Of a stretch of 64,000 bases of DNA, positions 13,249-23,600 are shown piece by piece. The number at the start of each line of letters is the position of its first letter. The stretch's first letter is position 1. The position numbers were made by a program, and so were the translations under genes. The stretch is taken from NCBI GenBank assembly GCA_033977485.1, contig CM066991.1:130157999-130221998 (forward strand), written 5' to 3'. The DNA is from Hydrangea macrophylla. Taxonomy: Eukaryota; Streptophyta; Magnoliopsida; Cornales; Hydrangeaceae. Below the pieces are notes generated by a model, which worked only from the letters and a program-made list of their open reading frames with translations, did no database searches and was not told where the DNA came from.

Positions 13249-13722
13249 ATGCCTGGTTTGGGCCTGGTGTCTCTTCTGGGGTGCTTTAATGGATGTCGTG
13301 ACAATGCCCAAGTCTCGGGGGGGCTCGGCACAAGGATTTGGAACCTGAGTGACAAGCCGGTGGAATTGCAAATAAGGGTTGGTTCAATATTGAAGAAAGG
13401 CCACACATTGAAGCCTGGTTCATCAAAGAGACTGAAGTTCAAAGATATATACAGGGCTTACAAGCCTATTACTAGAGCTAGTGGTAGTGGTAGCGGTAGT
13501 AGTGGTGGTGGTAGAGCAGTGAAGAGCTTGTTGTATTACTATGACCAAACATGTCACCCTTATGTTTGGATTCATGACAGTGTTGGTGATTTCTATAGAA
13601 TGGTGAAGCAACAGTATATTAGTCTTGAGGACTTGAGAGATTGTTCTGAGATCAGAATTTTCAGAGACCATCAGAGAGGTTGCATATCAGTTCGCAAGAA
13701 ACCGAGGCCAGATCTTTGTTGA
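13249..13722 (+). CDS. plant-specific conserved protein of unknown function, 157 aa, intronless
   Basis: A single uninterrupted frame from ATG to TGA. The N-terminus is MPGLGLVSLLGCFNGCRD. A likely beta-rich block follows (about residues 27-66) with GTRIWNLSDKPVELQIRVGS and LKPGSSKRLKFK. A short Ser/Gly linker (about 82-94) follows, and then a C-terminal block with LLYYYDQTCHPYVWIHD and DHQRGCISVRKK. No transmembrane segment, signal peptide or known catalytic motif is visible. From memory, single-exon proteins with the same blocks occur in other flowering plants and are annotated only as hypothetical. The strong motif structure, an intact frame in repeat-rich DNA and the loss of repeat character exactly over this frame make it a real gene in my judgement. 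The Gly/Ser linker looks like the variable part. I assign no function. Confidence 0.82.
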   Translation: MPGLGLVSLLGCFNGCRDNAQVSGGLGTRIWNLSDKPVELQIRVGSILKKGHTLKPGSSKRLKFKDIYRAYKPITRASGSGSGSSGGGRAVKSLLYYYDQTCHPYVWIHDSVGDFYRMVKQQYISLEDLRDCSEIRIFRDHQRGCISVRKKPRPDLC

Positions 13723-14045
13723 TGCCCCCTTTTTTTTTCTTTTTCTTTTTTTCTCATTTTTTTTTTCTTTTTTTCAATTTGAACGTTTATCAGTGTACCC
13801 AAAAAAAAATTTCAATTTGAAGGTTTATCAATGTACCCAAAAAATAAAAGGAATTACAGTGTCCCTTTTTTAACTTTTCCTCTTCTGTTGTGGTATTTGA
13901 TGATTTTGTGTTTACAAGGTTTGTAAAGAATGAAAATATAGTGCTACTTTGTGGTTGAACTTTGTTAATTTGGTGGGAAAAATAAATGTATACAATGAAG
14001 GAATGAAGAGAAGTTATATTTTCATTTCCATATTGTTATTTACAC

Positions 14046-14295
14046 CATATATATATAGAAGATATCGAAAGGGTTCTCAAACGTATTTGGTGCACCCCAT
14101 TTCCGAGATTGTGCATGTGCGGAGGGATGACAACAAGGCGGCTCATGCACTTGCGCATTATGCTAGAACCCATTGGGTGTGTGTTTGATTCTTTACCTCA
14201 ATGTGTTCAGTCTGTAATCTCTTTCGAGATGGTGAATTCTTGATTTTGAATGAATTTCCACATTTTCATCAAATATATATATATATATATATACT
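14046..14295 (+). pseudogene. LINE (L1-type) RNase H C-terminal relic with (TA)n tail
   Basis: The frame before the stop near 14188 contains HVRRDDNKAAHALAHYA, the typical C-terminal signature of plant L1 LINE RNase H domains (R-x2-N-x-AAH-x-LA). It is followed by an L1-like 3' end and a TA repeat at 14273-14295. The upstream part is lost. This is a dead fragment, not a host gene. Confidence 0.6.
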
Positions 14296-14299
14296 AGTA

Positions 14300-14665
14300 A
14301 TAATCCGTGCCCGTTGGCACAAAGCAAAAAAAAAAAAAAAAAAAGAAGAAGAAAAAAAGGGAAAAAAATTGCAATACTTTAAAATTTTCAAATCTTTTGC
14401 GTAAAATTGTACAGGTCATTCAAACCCACATGCTATTTAGTACTAACTCGTGCCCGTGGGCACGAAGCGGGAAAAAAAATTCAATACTTTAAAAGATCTG
14501 AGATATGGTTGGAATTTTAAGTGAAGAAGACATTGGTTCCAATATTAAATATATCATTAACTCAATTTAGTTAAATATATTTAGTCCAACATTGGATGAA
14601 TATTTTAAGTATAATTAATGTTTATTCGTAGAGACTTCCCCCGTGCCCGAGGGCAGGAAGGGAAA
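14300..14665. repeat. three diverged short repeats around a GTGCCCG palindrome
   Basis: Related segments at about 14303-14325 (CGTGCCCGTTGGCACAAAGC), 14446-14470 (CGTGCCCGTGGGCACGAAGC) and 14640-14660 (CGTGCCCGAGGGCAGGAAG). Each is followed by A-rich sequence, and the first two also by CAATACTTTAAAA. They look like ends of one small transposable element, type unknown. Confidence 0.45.
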
Positions 14666-15019
14666 ACAAAAAAAAACAAAGGCTTTTTCTAAACTTTTGG
14701 AAAGAAATAGAAAAGGAAAGCAAAGCAGCATTACTCATTTCACTAATTAGCCCTATAGACTATATCAAACTGATAAAACTAATCAAATGACCTATAAAAA
14801 GGGTGGAACTAATCAAACCGGTAGCAAAATTTACAACCATAGAGAGAATACCGTGAGAGAGAGGAGAGAGAGAGACCAGTTGTATCTCATAGGGTGTGCT
14901 AGAGGCAACCCTAGTTATGTGTGTAATATACATATATATAGGCACACACCCTAGGTCTCCAAAGGCCAAAGCCCATTGAACCTGGTCCAATGTATGTGGG
15001 TGCCCATATGGCCCACAAT

Positions 15020-15688
15020 ATTTCTTACACGACCGATTCCGATCCGAAAAATTCCCATTTTGGCTACTAAAAATGAATGTCAAATTCTGAATTTCCGAAT
15101 GCTGAAAATTTCCGAAAATATCGGAACGGAATCGAAATCATTTTTAAATTTCGAAAATTCTGAAATTCCGAAATTCCGTTCCAAAAATTCCATTCCGAAA
15201 ATTCCGAAATTCTGTTCCGGAAATTATGAAATTATTTTGAATTAATTCTGAATTATTTCTGACTTATATATATATATATATATATTATATTCATACAAAT
15301 ATAGTATATCACAGTTATATATGGATAGGGGATTTAGTATAATTTATCAAGAGTTTTGTACTACAATAAAAAAATTTACCAACATTACAATATTCGGTTT
15401 TAGAAAGGAGACCACTCATTCAGTCTCATTCTCTAAAAGTCTAGGGTTTCAAACTGTCAAAGACTCAAAGTGCGTCGTTGCTGCTCCTCCAGTCCTCCTC
15501 ATCACCGCCGCTGCTGCTAACTACTGCAATTTGGTTCGTCTCTCTCTCTCTCTCTCTCCCTCTCCCTCTCAACCTCTGAGCTCTCTGTCTTGCTATCTGT
15601 CTCTCTCTCTGTATCTCTCTCTCGACCTTTGAGCTCTCTGTCTTGCTATCTCTCTCTCTCTCTCTGTCTCTCTCTCTCTCGACCTTTG

Positions 15689-15740
<52 letters not shown>

Positions 15741-15929
15741 AGCTTATTCCGAAAAGTTCTGAAATTATTCCGAAAAATTCCGATTTCAAAAATTCCGAAA
15801 AATCGAAAAATTTGGAATCGGAATGGATTTTGGAAATTCCGAATTTTCAAAATCGGAATCGGAACGGATTTTGAAATTTTGAATTTTTTTTCGAAACAGT
15901 GATTTCCGTTCTGGCCGAAACACACCCCT
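15020..15929. repeat. TTCCGAAA-rich repeat region, possible non-autonomous hAT element
   Basis: Both flanks (about 15020-15240 and 15745-15925) are built from short TTCCGAAA/TTTCGGAA motifs that can fold back, around a CT microsatellite core. The right end reads CGAAACACACCCCTA, like the TAGGGGTGTG ends of plant hAT MITEs. I could not define the left end convincingly. Confidence 0.35.
15541..15739. repeat. compound (CT)n microsatellite with a larger period
   Basis: CT tracts are interrupted by repeated CGACCTTTGAGCTCTCT and CTGTCTTGCTAT blocks, so a unit of several tens of bases is itself duplicated, ending in about 46 bp of pure CT. Confidence 0.85.
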
Positions 15930-16071
15930 ACTCATTTCCAATGTTGCAATAACTAACTGTTTTCGCCCCTTCAAACGATATGCCAAAATCCTGCAATGCA
16001 AATGACATCCTTACCCATATGTCCAAAAATGACATACCAAAAGTTGCTATGCTATTTGCACTTTTTCTATT

Positions 16072-16260
16072 AACAGTGTTAGGCATACACCTTCATCCAC
16101 AACCATGCTTAAAAAATGCATGTAGGTCCTTGTGCTTCTAAAAAAAGTGTGAGTCCTGTGTAAAAAAACTCACACAACATAAATTACATGCATTTAAAGT
16201 ATGTGTTATGATTTTGGGTGTGAAATGTGATTGATGGTGGGTGTGCTTAGCATTATTGCT
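16072..16260. mobile_element. MITE, family E (copy 1), upstream of the LUL gene
   Basis: Inverted ends: AACAGTGTTAGGCATACACC on the left against GGGTGTGCTTAGCATTATTGC on the right. The internal AAATTACATGCATTTAAA segment is shared with a second copy at 63726-63891. It lies about 370-550 bp upstream of the LUL start codon. Confidence 0.55.
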
Positions 16261-16625
16261 AAAATTTGGCATTTGCCTTAGATGCTCTAAAGATCCGATC
16301 ATTTCTCTGACGGGATACGGTTAGGCTTGTCACTTGTGGGTCGGGTCACCACTTTCTGATGCGATTGCGAATTTGTGAAACCACTGGGGAGAGAGAGATC
16401 GAGAGAGAGATGGGGTCCCGTCCGTGGGAAGGAAGTGAGTCGTGACAACTGTAACATTCTAGGAAAGGAATTACTCCACTATCTAATATCTATCTCTCTT
16501 CTTCATCTGCACAAGAAATTGACATTTTCTCTACTTTTCTTTCTCTCTCCAAATTCATCTGTGACCTCCCCTCCACCTCACCCATCTTCTTTCTTTGTCG
16601 AGTCTCTCTCTCTCTCTAAAAAAAA

Positions 16626-17148
16626 ATGGGGATATCTTGGAGCACCAACAGAAGAAGAAACAACAACAATTATCATCAGAATCACAGTCACCCACCACCA
16701 CCTTCTCAACTCATTTCATCCTCCTCCTCTTCTTCGTACTCTTACCCTTCTGAGCCTTATCCTGCACCCACTTCCTACCCTTATCCTACGCATCCACCAC
16801 CACTTCCACCTCCAGTTTACTCCTCCTCCTCCTCCTACTCTGGTGGGTACAGTACCTGCAATTACGCTAATCCTTGGATGGGTCGCTCCAATTTTGGCCC
16901 TAATTATGGTTATCAGACCAGTGGGTATGGATGGAATGGAATGCGGCCCCCTTTGTTACTGGGTCCACCACCACCACCGCTGCCGCCGCCGCCGCCTTAT
17001 GTGGACCATCAGCAGGCGAAGAAGGTCAGGAGTGATGTGAATTTGCATAAACATACATTAAAGCTTGAGGTTGATGAGCATAACCCAGATCATCATCTGG
17101 TTTCCTTTGTTTTCGATGCATTATTTGACGGCAGGTTAGGATCTTCGT

Positions 17149-17183
<35 letters not shown>

Positions 17184-20100
17184 TTTGCATATGTGTATAA
17201 CTTATAAGCGTGTGTGCGAGCTTGTATGTTGATTATTGTTCGTGTTTTCTAGAAATGTATCCTTGTGTATATATAGAACAGAGTAAAATGTTGCTATGAT
17301 TAATTGACTTGTGCGTTGAGAGAAGATTTTGGTTGTGAAGCAGACAAACAATATGCAGTTTAATTAGAAAGTTGAATGGTGGAGAAGAATTTTACAATCA
17401 CAATCTACTATTGCCTGTGATAAATTAGACTAGAAGAATAAATTTAGGGGTCGCCGAGAAACCTTTGCGTGCTGGCTGACATGCCATTTCACATTTGTGA
17501 CTCTTATATTTAATCAAGTTGATGAATGTTGAGGTTTGTTACTGCAAGTCTTGTTCATGAGAGTCGGAACATATTTACTATATCATTATGTGTAACATCT
17601 CATTATTCATCCTCCAAAAACTGTTCTAGAACATAAGTACTTATCTTTTGTATATTAGTTATTATTTACTCTAGTACTTTCTTGGGGGAAATTTTAGTAC
17701 GCAATCTCTTAAGATTATTGGTGCTTATAGCAGGGGTGTTTTGTCTATGCTAGATGGTGATGTATATTAGTGATAGAATCTATTCTAGGGAGCTTTGTGA
17801 AGTCTTTATGCGTGTTACTTATCAAACAAAAGAAATGACAATAAGTTTCTTAGGTGTCTTATGAGTAAGAGGCTCTCTAAAATCTTTGATGAGACATTGA
17901 ACTGTAGAAGTTTTCTTCTTGACTGTGGATGCATCTTTTTAAGTTAATTTTTGCGAACGTTTCTTGGCTTTTCCATGGATGAAGGTTAACAAGAATTGCC
18001 AGTCCTTATAAGGAGGAGAGACAAAAAAAAATTTGTTCCTATTGAGATGTATTGAAACTTTGGTGGCTTCTATCTTGGTATTAGTCCTAGAGCTCAGAAA
18101 CATTTGCAAAGTTTCTTCAGCGCTTTCTAAGAGATTGGGATGGTTAAGTGTAGCACTAATAGACAACAAATGCAGTAGATTTCTTTATGCCTTAGCCTTT
18201 AGGCTTCATCTTGTCCTAGGTGAAGTTCCTTCATAAAGGGCCCGTGCAGGCATGCTTTTCTTGCGCCTTTTTAGTAAAAGACCAAGGCACAAAACCCACA
18301 CCTCGGCAAGATCATGCATTAATAACTTAATTAGGCATGAAACTAAGGTCTATATTAAGACCCAACTAATAGTAGGTTTAGACGACCCACCTCTTATTAG
18401 CTTTGGACCCATATTAAAAGCCATTAGGCCACTACAACTTCCAAAACGCGAGGGTCACATTTTTCTAAATAGAAGAATGTTCGTCTTTGTGACCAACACT
18501 AACTCTCTTGTTGGTTCTTAAATTTAGAGAAGGAAAAGAAAAGATAAAGAAAAAAGCCTAAAATACAAATAATATGCGTGAGAATTGAATTTAAAATTTG
18601 TGATAGTTTCATACTTGATTAGGTCTTTACTATGTTGTTCTAAGTTAAGACTATTGTGTGAAGCATTGTAGAGACAACTTACTAATTGGGTCAGTTGAGC
18701 TAGTAGGTCAAAATGTACATTACTTTGATGTTTTAGCAATTTATATGTTCATGTTAATTGGTGAGTTCTTTATATTTGCTTTAGTATATTTTATAAGTTC
18801 TCCTAAGGTTCACCTTCTTCTTTTTTTGGTGTCTTGTTCTTAGGCCTCATGAGCCATTTGCGCCTTTAATAACTATGAATGGAAGGGTTTTTTTTTTTTT
18901 TTTTTTTTTTTTACGTATTGTGAGATCACTATATACCTCTAAAATTAAAGGGAATTTATAGTACAACTTTTAGGTAAACTGTGCTTTATCGGACAGAGTG
19001 TTGGACAACTAAGAAACAACATATTAGGGTGCGTTTGATTGCAAGGTAGGAAATGGGTTGCAACGAAAAATTTTCCAAAAATTTTTCTATGGAATTATTT
19101 TACTAGGAAAATTTTTCCATGGAAATAAAATTTGTGACTGTTTGATTGCAATTATTTTCTGACTGGAAAATCTAACATTTTCCATAGAAAACCTAATTTT
19201 GCTGTTTGATTGTCACCATTTTTCAGTGAAAAATGGTTATTTTTCATGGAAAATACATTTTTTGCTGTTTGATTGCAATAATTTTTCATAGAAAATTAAC
19301 ATTTTCCATTGAAAACTTACATTTTTTTCAAGCAATTAACCTATGAATTACAAACAAATAGTTTGAAAATGATACAAATTCAAGCAATTAACCTATGAAT
19401 CACAAACAAACAGTTTGAAAATGATACAAATTCAAGCAATTGAGACAAATAGTCATTTCAATAGCCAATTTCACAAACAATGGAAGCACAAGATGAAAAT
19501 TAAAAGTACTTTTTTTGCTCCAAACTTCATTAAAACTTTAAGGCCCAATGGAAAAAAACCAACACCCATCAAAGAAAAAGTAGTACTCATCAAAGTAAAA
19601 AGTCTCCATGAATGGTTTAATGTACTAAAAACCAAAATCAATTTGGCAGATCAGGCTGCAAATTCCCCTTCAAATTTCTTGCACCAGGCTTCTCCTAAAA
19701 TAGCATTAAAAAGGGGAATTAAAATAAAGTTAAGTCATATAATTAGCTTTAAAGGAGCCATAGAAACTGAAGTAAAATTGAACAACAAATAAACTTGAAC
19801 AACAAAGATTGGATAGAGAAAATGTATGCATGAGCACACACATATATTATATATATAAAGACATCAAACTGCAAATTATAGATATTGGGACATTAATGAT
19901 TAATAACCTTATCCTGGTACAAAAGCAGCATTAGATGATACCAACATATTCATTTTTTTCTTATACAAAAGCCAAAAGGAATACAAGAAAAAAAGATCTA
20001 CACAGCAAAATCACAAAGCAAATAAGAAAACAAATATTAATGGGCCAGCACCATTACATTAAACAATGCCAATCAAGATTTAAAAATACCTAAAGATGCT

Positions 20101-20640
20101 GCTGATATGGATCATGAGTTCAGAACATGATGACAGGTTAATTGAAAAATCACAAGTTCAATTGGTTTGGTTGTCCCTTACTAATTCTATTGAGCATTTC
20201 GGCATCATTATATCAAACAAGATAAGAATGTTGCAGTTCTTATATTCCAAAAAAAAAATGAACATTACAAAGAAAACCCAAATCAAAATTTTGAAATTTA
20301 AGATTAGATAAGAGAGAATAAAAAATCACCTGGCATTAGCTCAAAATGTTCTTGACATTAATGACGTCGTTCTGCGCGTTAGAGTTTGAGAATAATCGTA
20401 AACGCACACTGGGCAGGAAAAGAGTAAAATGCTAAGGCTGAGAACATTTCTGGGCTATGACCCCAAAAAGGGGCAAATTACAGTAACACCCCCCTCAACT
20501 ATGACTGTTTTTCAAATACCCCCTAAATTATGGACATGCATGGAAGCAAAAACCAGATCAAAGTCACCATATCCACCAGAAATCGAATGATTAGCAATAT
20601 AATCTCAAGTTTTTAGAAACATTAAGGATGGGATAAATCG

Positions 20641-20671
<31 letters not shown>

Positions 20672-23600
20672 AAATCAGAAAATGATATACATATTCGAAG
20701 AAAATCAGAAAATGATATACAAATTCGAACAACCGAGGACTCGATTTCGTATACATATTCGATTTCGAGGATTCGATTCATATACACATTCGGTTTCATA
20801 TATACACATTAGTTAAGCCTTGCACCAAAAATTATCAGTATCTGTATATGTATATGTATGTCAGTCTGAATCAAAGGAAATGCCACTACAATTGAATATC
20901 AAGAAAGAATTGATCTTACAAAGGACACAATATTTTAATTGAGGATATGAATACAAATCAGTACTACAAATCTACTTGTCTCGAGAATAATTGTAAATTT
21001 CTCAGAGTTTTTGATTTTCAATGCTAGCAGCCATATCCAAATATTTAAAGCATTTTGGAACACAAAATTCAGAGCCCCATGTCTTGCTATGTCTAAAATC
21101 AAAATCTTCTTCTCTAGTCTCTAAGCTATTCATTTCTATTAGCCGGGCAAATAGTAAGAAAGCACTTGACAGTCAATAATTTCTATTCATTTCTACTAGG
21201 CTCACCAAGGAGTACGAACAGTCACTGCGCGGATCTAAGAACTTTGATACAAATGGAGAATTTTTCTTATTTCTTGATGGACAACAAATCAATAATTATA
21301 CTGCATGCGGAGCAGAGTAATGCTCTCACAGAGGACTCCTTTTTCTTTAACATAAAACTTAATGAGTTCTCTTATTTTACAGAACAAGTAAAAAAGGCAC
21401 TGTCGTCCAGACACATTATGTTTAGAAATAAACAAGTCCAGCAATTCACAGCTACAAGTCAAAGAGTGCAGGTAAGATCATTACTGCAAATATAATATAC
21501 ACCCTAACCTGGTGAATCAAGGTGTTATAAAGGACGATACGCTTGTTCTTGAAGAATCCATACATATATGCCTGCATAATGTTGAGCAAGTTAAATTACT
21601 ATACAAATAAATTATCCAAACAGGTATTCCCAATGGTTTTTCAGAGAAATCAACCAAGATATATTAGTATTAGCAAGACATATATGTATGTGTGATAAAT
21701 TGGGATTTAAGTGTTAATATTAACCCCACATAAAGTGTCTAATAAGCAACATCTTCATTCTACCCTGTAAGATTGAACTAATTCCTATTATACTTAGTGC
21801 AAGATTGAACTAATTCCTATTTCTAGCAGTTAAATTGTTCTTTCTACTTCTAACTTTAATATAATGTAAGCAACAATAAGTAGATGGGTTCCAACTTAAG
21901 GATTACCAAAAAAAAAAAAAACAGTTTAGAATCTCCAAAGCACACCCGCTAGTTAACCCCGGGTACGTGAACCTCTCAACTATCTTACTTCAGCCCTTGG
22001 ATGCTGTTTATGTAATTTTATAAAGGTCCACATTTAACTAGTGTGTAAATTTTGCATAAAGAGTTGATGTGTGGGAGAGAGTCTCTCTTTTGGCTATGTT
22101 TGGTTGTCATCACATTCGCAATCATCTCATCAATTCATTTCTCTTGCTAGAGCTTTCATATGATTTAGGAGCAAGATCCGATACGAAATTGAATGAGGCA
22201 TATTTAGGATTTCATATGAAAAGTCATATGAAAGTCTACTAAGGCAAAGTCATTTGTGCTTCTAGTGATTGAATTTCAAGGAAACAATGAGGCAAATTTG
22301 GTACATGACTGAACAAACTGAGAGAGATCAAATCAATGGGAAAATGAAAGAGAATTAAAAAAACAGTGCCATCCATTCAACGTCTGAATCTATGGGAAAA
22401 TGACAATGAAAGAGAATAATAATGAGTACTTTGGAACTTATTAGGCTTTTGTTTTGCGAATCAAATTTGAGAAGCATAGCATTAGTAAATTGTTTATGAG
22501 AATAAAATTATTGAAGGCAACTCATCAACTAGCTACAAAAAATAATTTACAAGCATAATCAATCAAATGGGAAAAAAACTTATACGCATTTGTGAATGTT
22601 AAAAGAGATTCAAATCGAGCGAACGAAGATCAAACCTTTGTCTAAATCAGAACCACGAATCTTTGGCTTTGTCTGTGTTTAGAAACCTCCTCGAAAGTCA
22701 AGTTTTCGAACAGATTCTGAAACCACTACATCAAAACTCCTGTCAATTTGAAGGAACCAATTACAAAACCCTAGCGATGTGTGTGTATTTGAGAGAGTAC
22801 CGATTAGAGCTGCCAAAGAAGAGCAGAGGAGAGAGAGAGGTCGACAGAGTAGAGAGAGAGAGTCTCGATGATTTGGGGAAATTTTTTTCCATGGAATTCT
22901 TTTCTTTGGGGATAGCAGGGAAATATTTTCCTCCCAAATGAGGGAAAAATAGGTCACGTGACTGATTTTGGGAAAATATTTCCATGGAAATTTTAGGTAA
23001 TCAAATAGAACAAAAATGTGGAAAATTTACATGGAAAATATTTTCCTGGGAAAATATAAGCAATCAAACGCACCCTTAGTAAAATGAATGTAGTAGAAAT
23101 GCGTATGCTAAGATGGATACACCGTGAAACGATAAATGATAGGATTAGAAATGACATTACTCGTGAAATGGTAAAAGTAGCAGCTTTTCCAAATAAAATC
23201 CGTAAAAATGAGTGTGATGGGTTGAACATGTACAAAGAAGTCCAATCACAAGGCGCGTTAGGATGATTGACAACATGCACATTGAGGGTAGTGATAGGAG
23301 TAGGAGACGGCTAAAATTGTAAGAGGTAGAGGTGACAATGAATGACTTGAAAATGTGTAGGTAGAATGAGGCTATATTCTCAATCCGAGTAAAACGGAGA
23401 AAACTAATTAATGTTACTGTCCCCAATTGTTTCCTATTGATTTTAGTGGCCAAAGATTGGTGGGAATATTATGTTTTAGGGGTTGTAATCGGTGTAACAA
23501 AGGGGTTTGGATTTGGATTTGGATTTGGATTTGGGGCTTTGATTGGATCAAGGTATTAGACGAATAGTGGGCTGTCCAGGTACTCTGCAAGTGCTGTGAA

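Larger units (their letters stand above)
19027..23075. mobile_element. PIF/Harbinger-like non-autonomous element, 4,049 bp, carrying a gene fragment
   Basis: A perfect 16-bp terminal inverted repeat, GGGTGCGTTTGATTGC, is flanked by a TTA target duplication (19024-19026 and 23076-23078), as expected for PIF/Harbinger. Subterminal regions on both sides are rich in TTTTCCATGGAAA-type motifs (to about 19340, and from about 22860). I see no DDE transposase or Myb-like ORF, so it is probably mobilised in trans. Inside are a 52-bp tandem repeat and, on the minus strand, an exon of an STE24-type gene. The right part reads on the minus strand like a gene leader (CT-rich, then CTAGGGTTTTG). Confidence 0.8.
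18913..23440 (+). pseudogene. LINE-type reverse transcriptase C-terminal relic, split by a 4-kb insertion
   Basis: Two pieces, 18913-19026 and 23076-23440. The left piece has IPLKLKG, a TVLY block and an ECW-TTKKQH block; the right piece has EMRMLRW, then [12 protein letters not shown] and (after a frameshift) [13 protein letters not shown]. In this order these are the hallmark blocks of the C-terminal part of a widespread plant non-LTR retroelement reverse transcriptase. Stops and frameshifts are present in both pieces. The two pieces are collinear across the Harbinger-like insertion. Confidence 0.75.

Noticed and set aside
15593..15925. Arg/Glu-repeat frame over the CT microsatellite
   Set aside because: It is only the translation of CT/GA repeats and TTCCGAAA words.
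16375..17040. 221-codon + strand frame overlapping LUL exon 1
   Set aside because: A shifted frame over a Pro/Ser-rich coding segment; it encodes low-complexity Leu/His/Thr text and lacks family support, while the exon 1 frame matches the LUL family.
21166..21495. 109-codon frame inside the Harbinger-like element
   Set aside because: Considered as a transposase or second captured gene piece; no DDE or Myb motif, and the GSPRSTNSH segment is too weak to link to STE24.
21509..21571. Functional link between the STE24 exon and the prenylated HIPP 25 kb away
   Set aside because: STE24 processes CaaX proteins and the HIPP has a CaaX box, but the exon is a lone fragment carried by a transposon; its position is best seen as coincidence.
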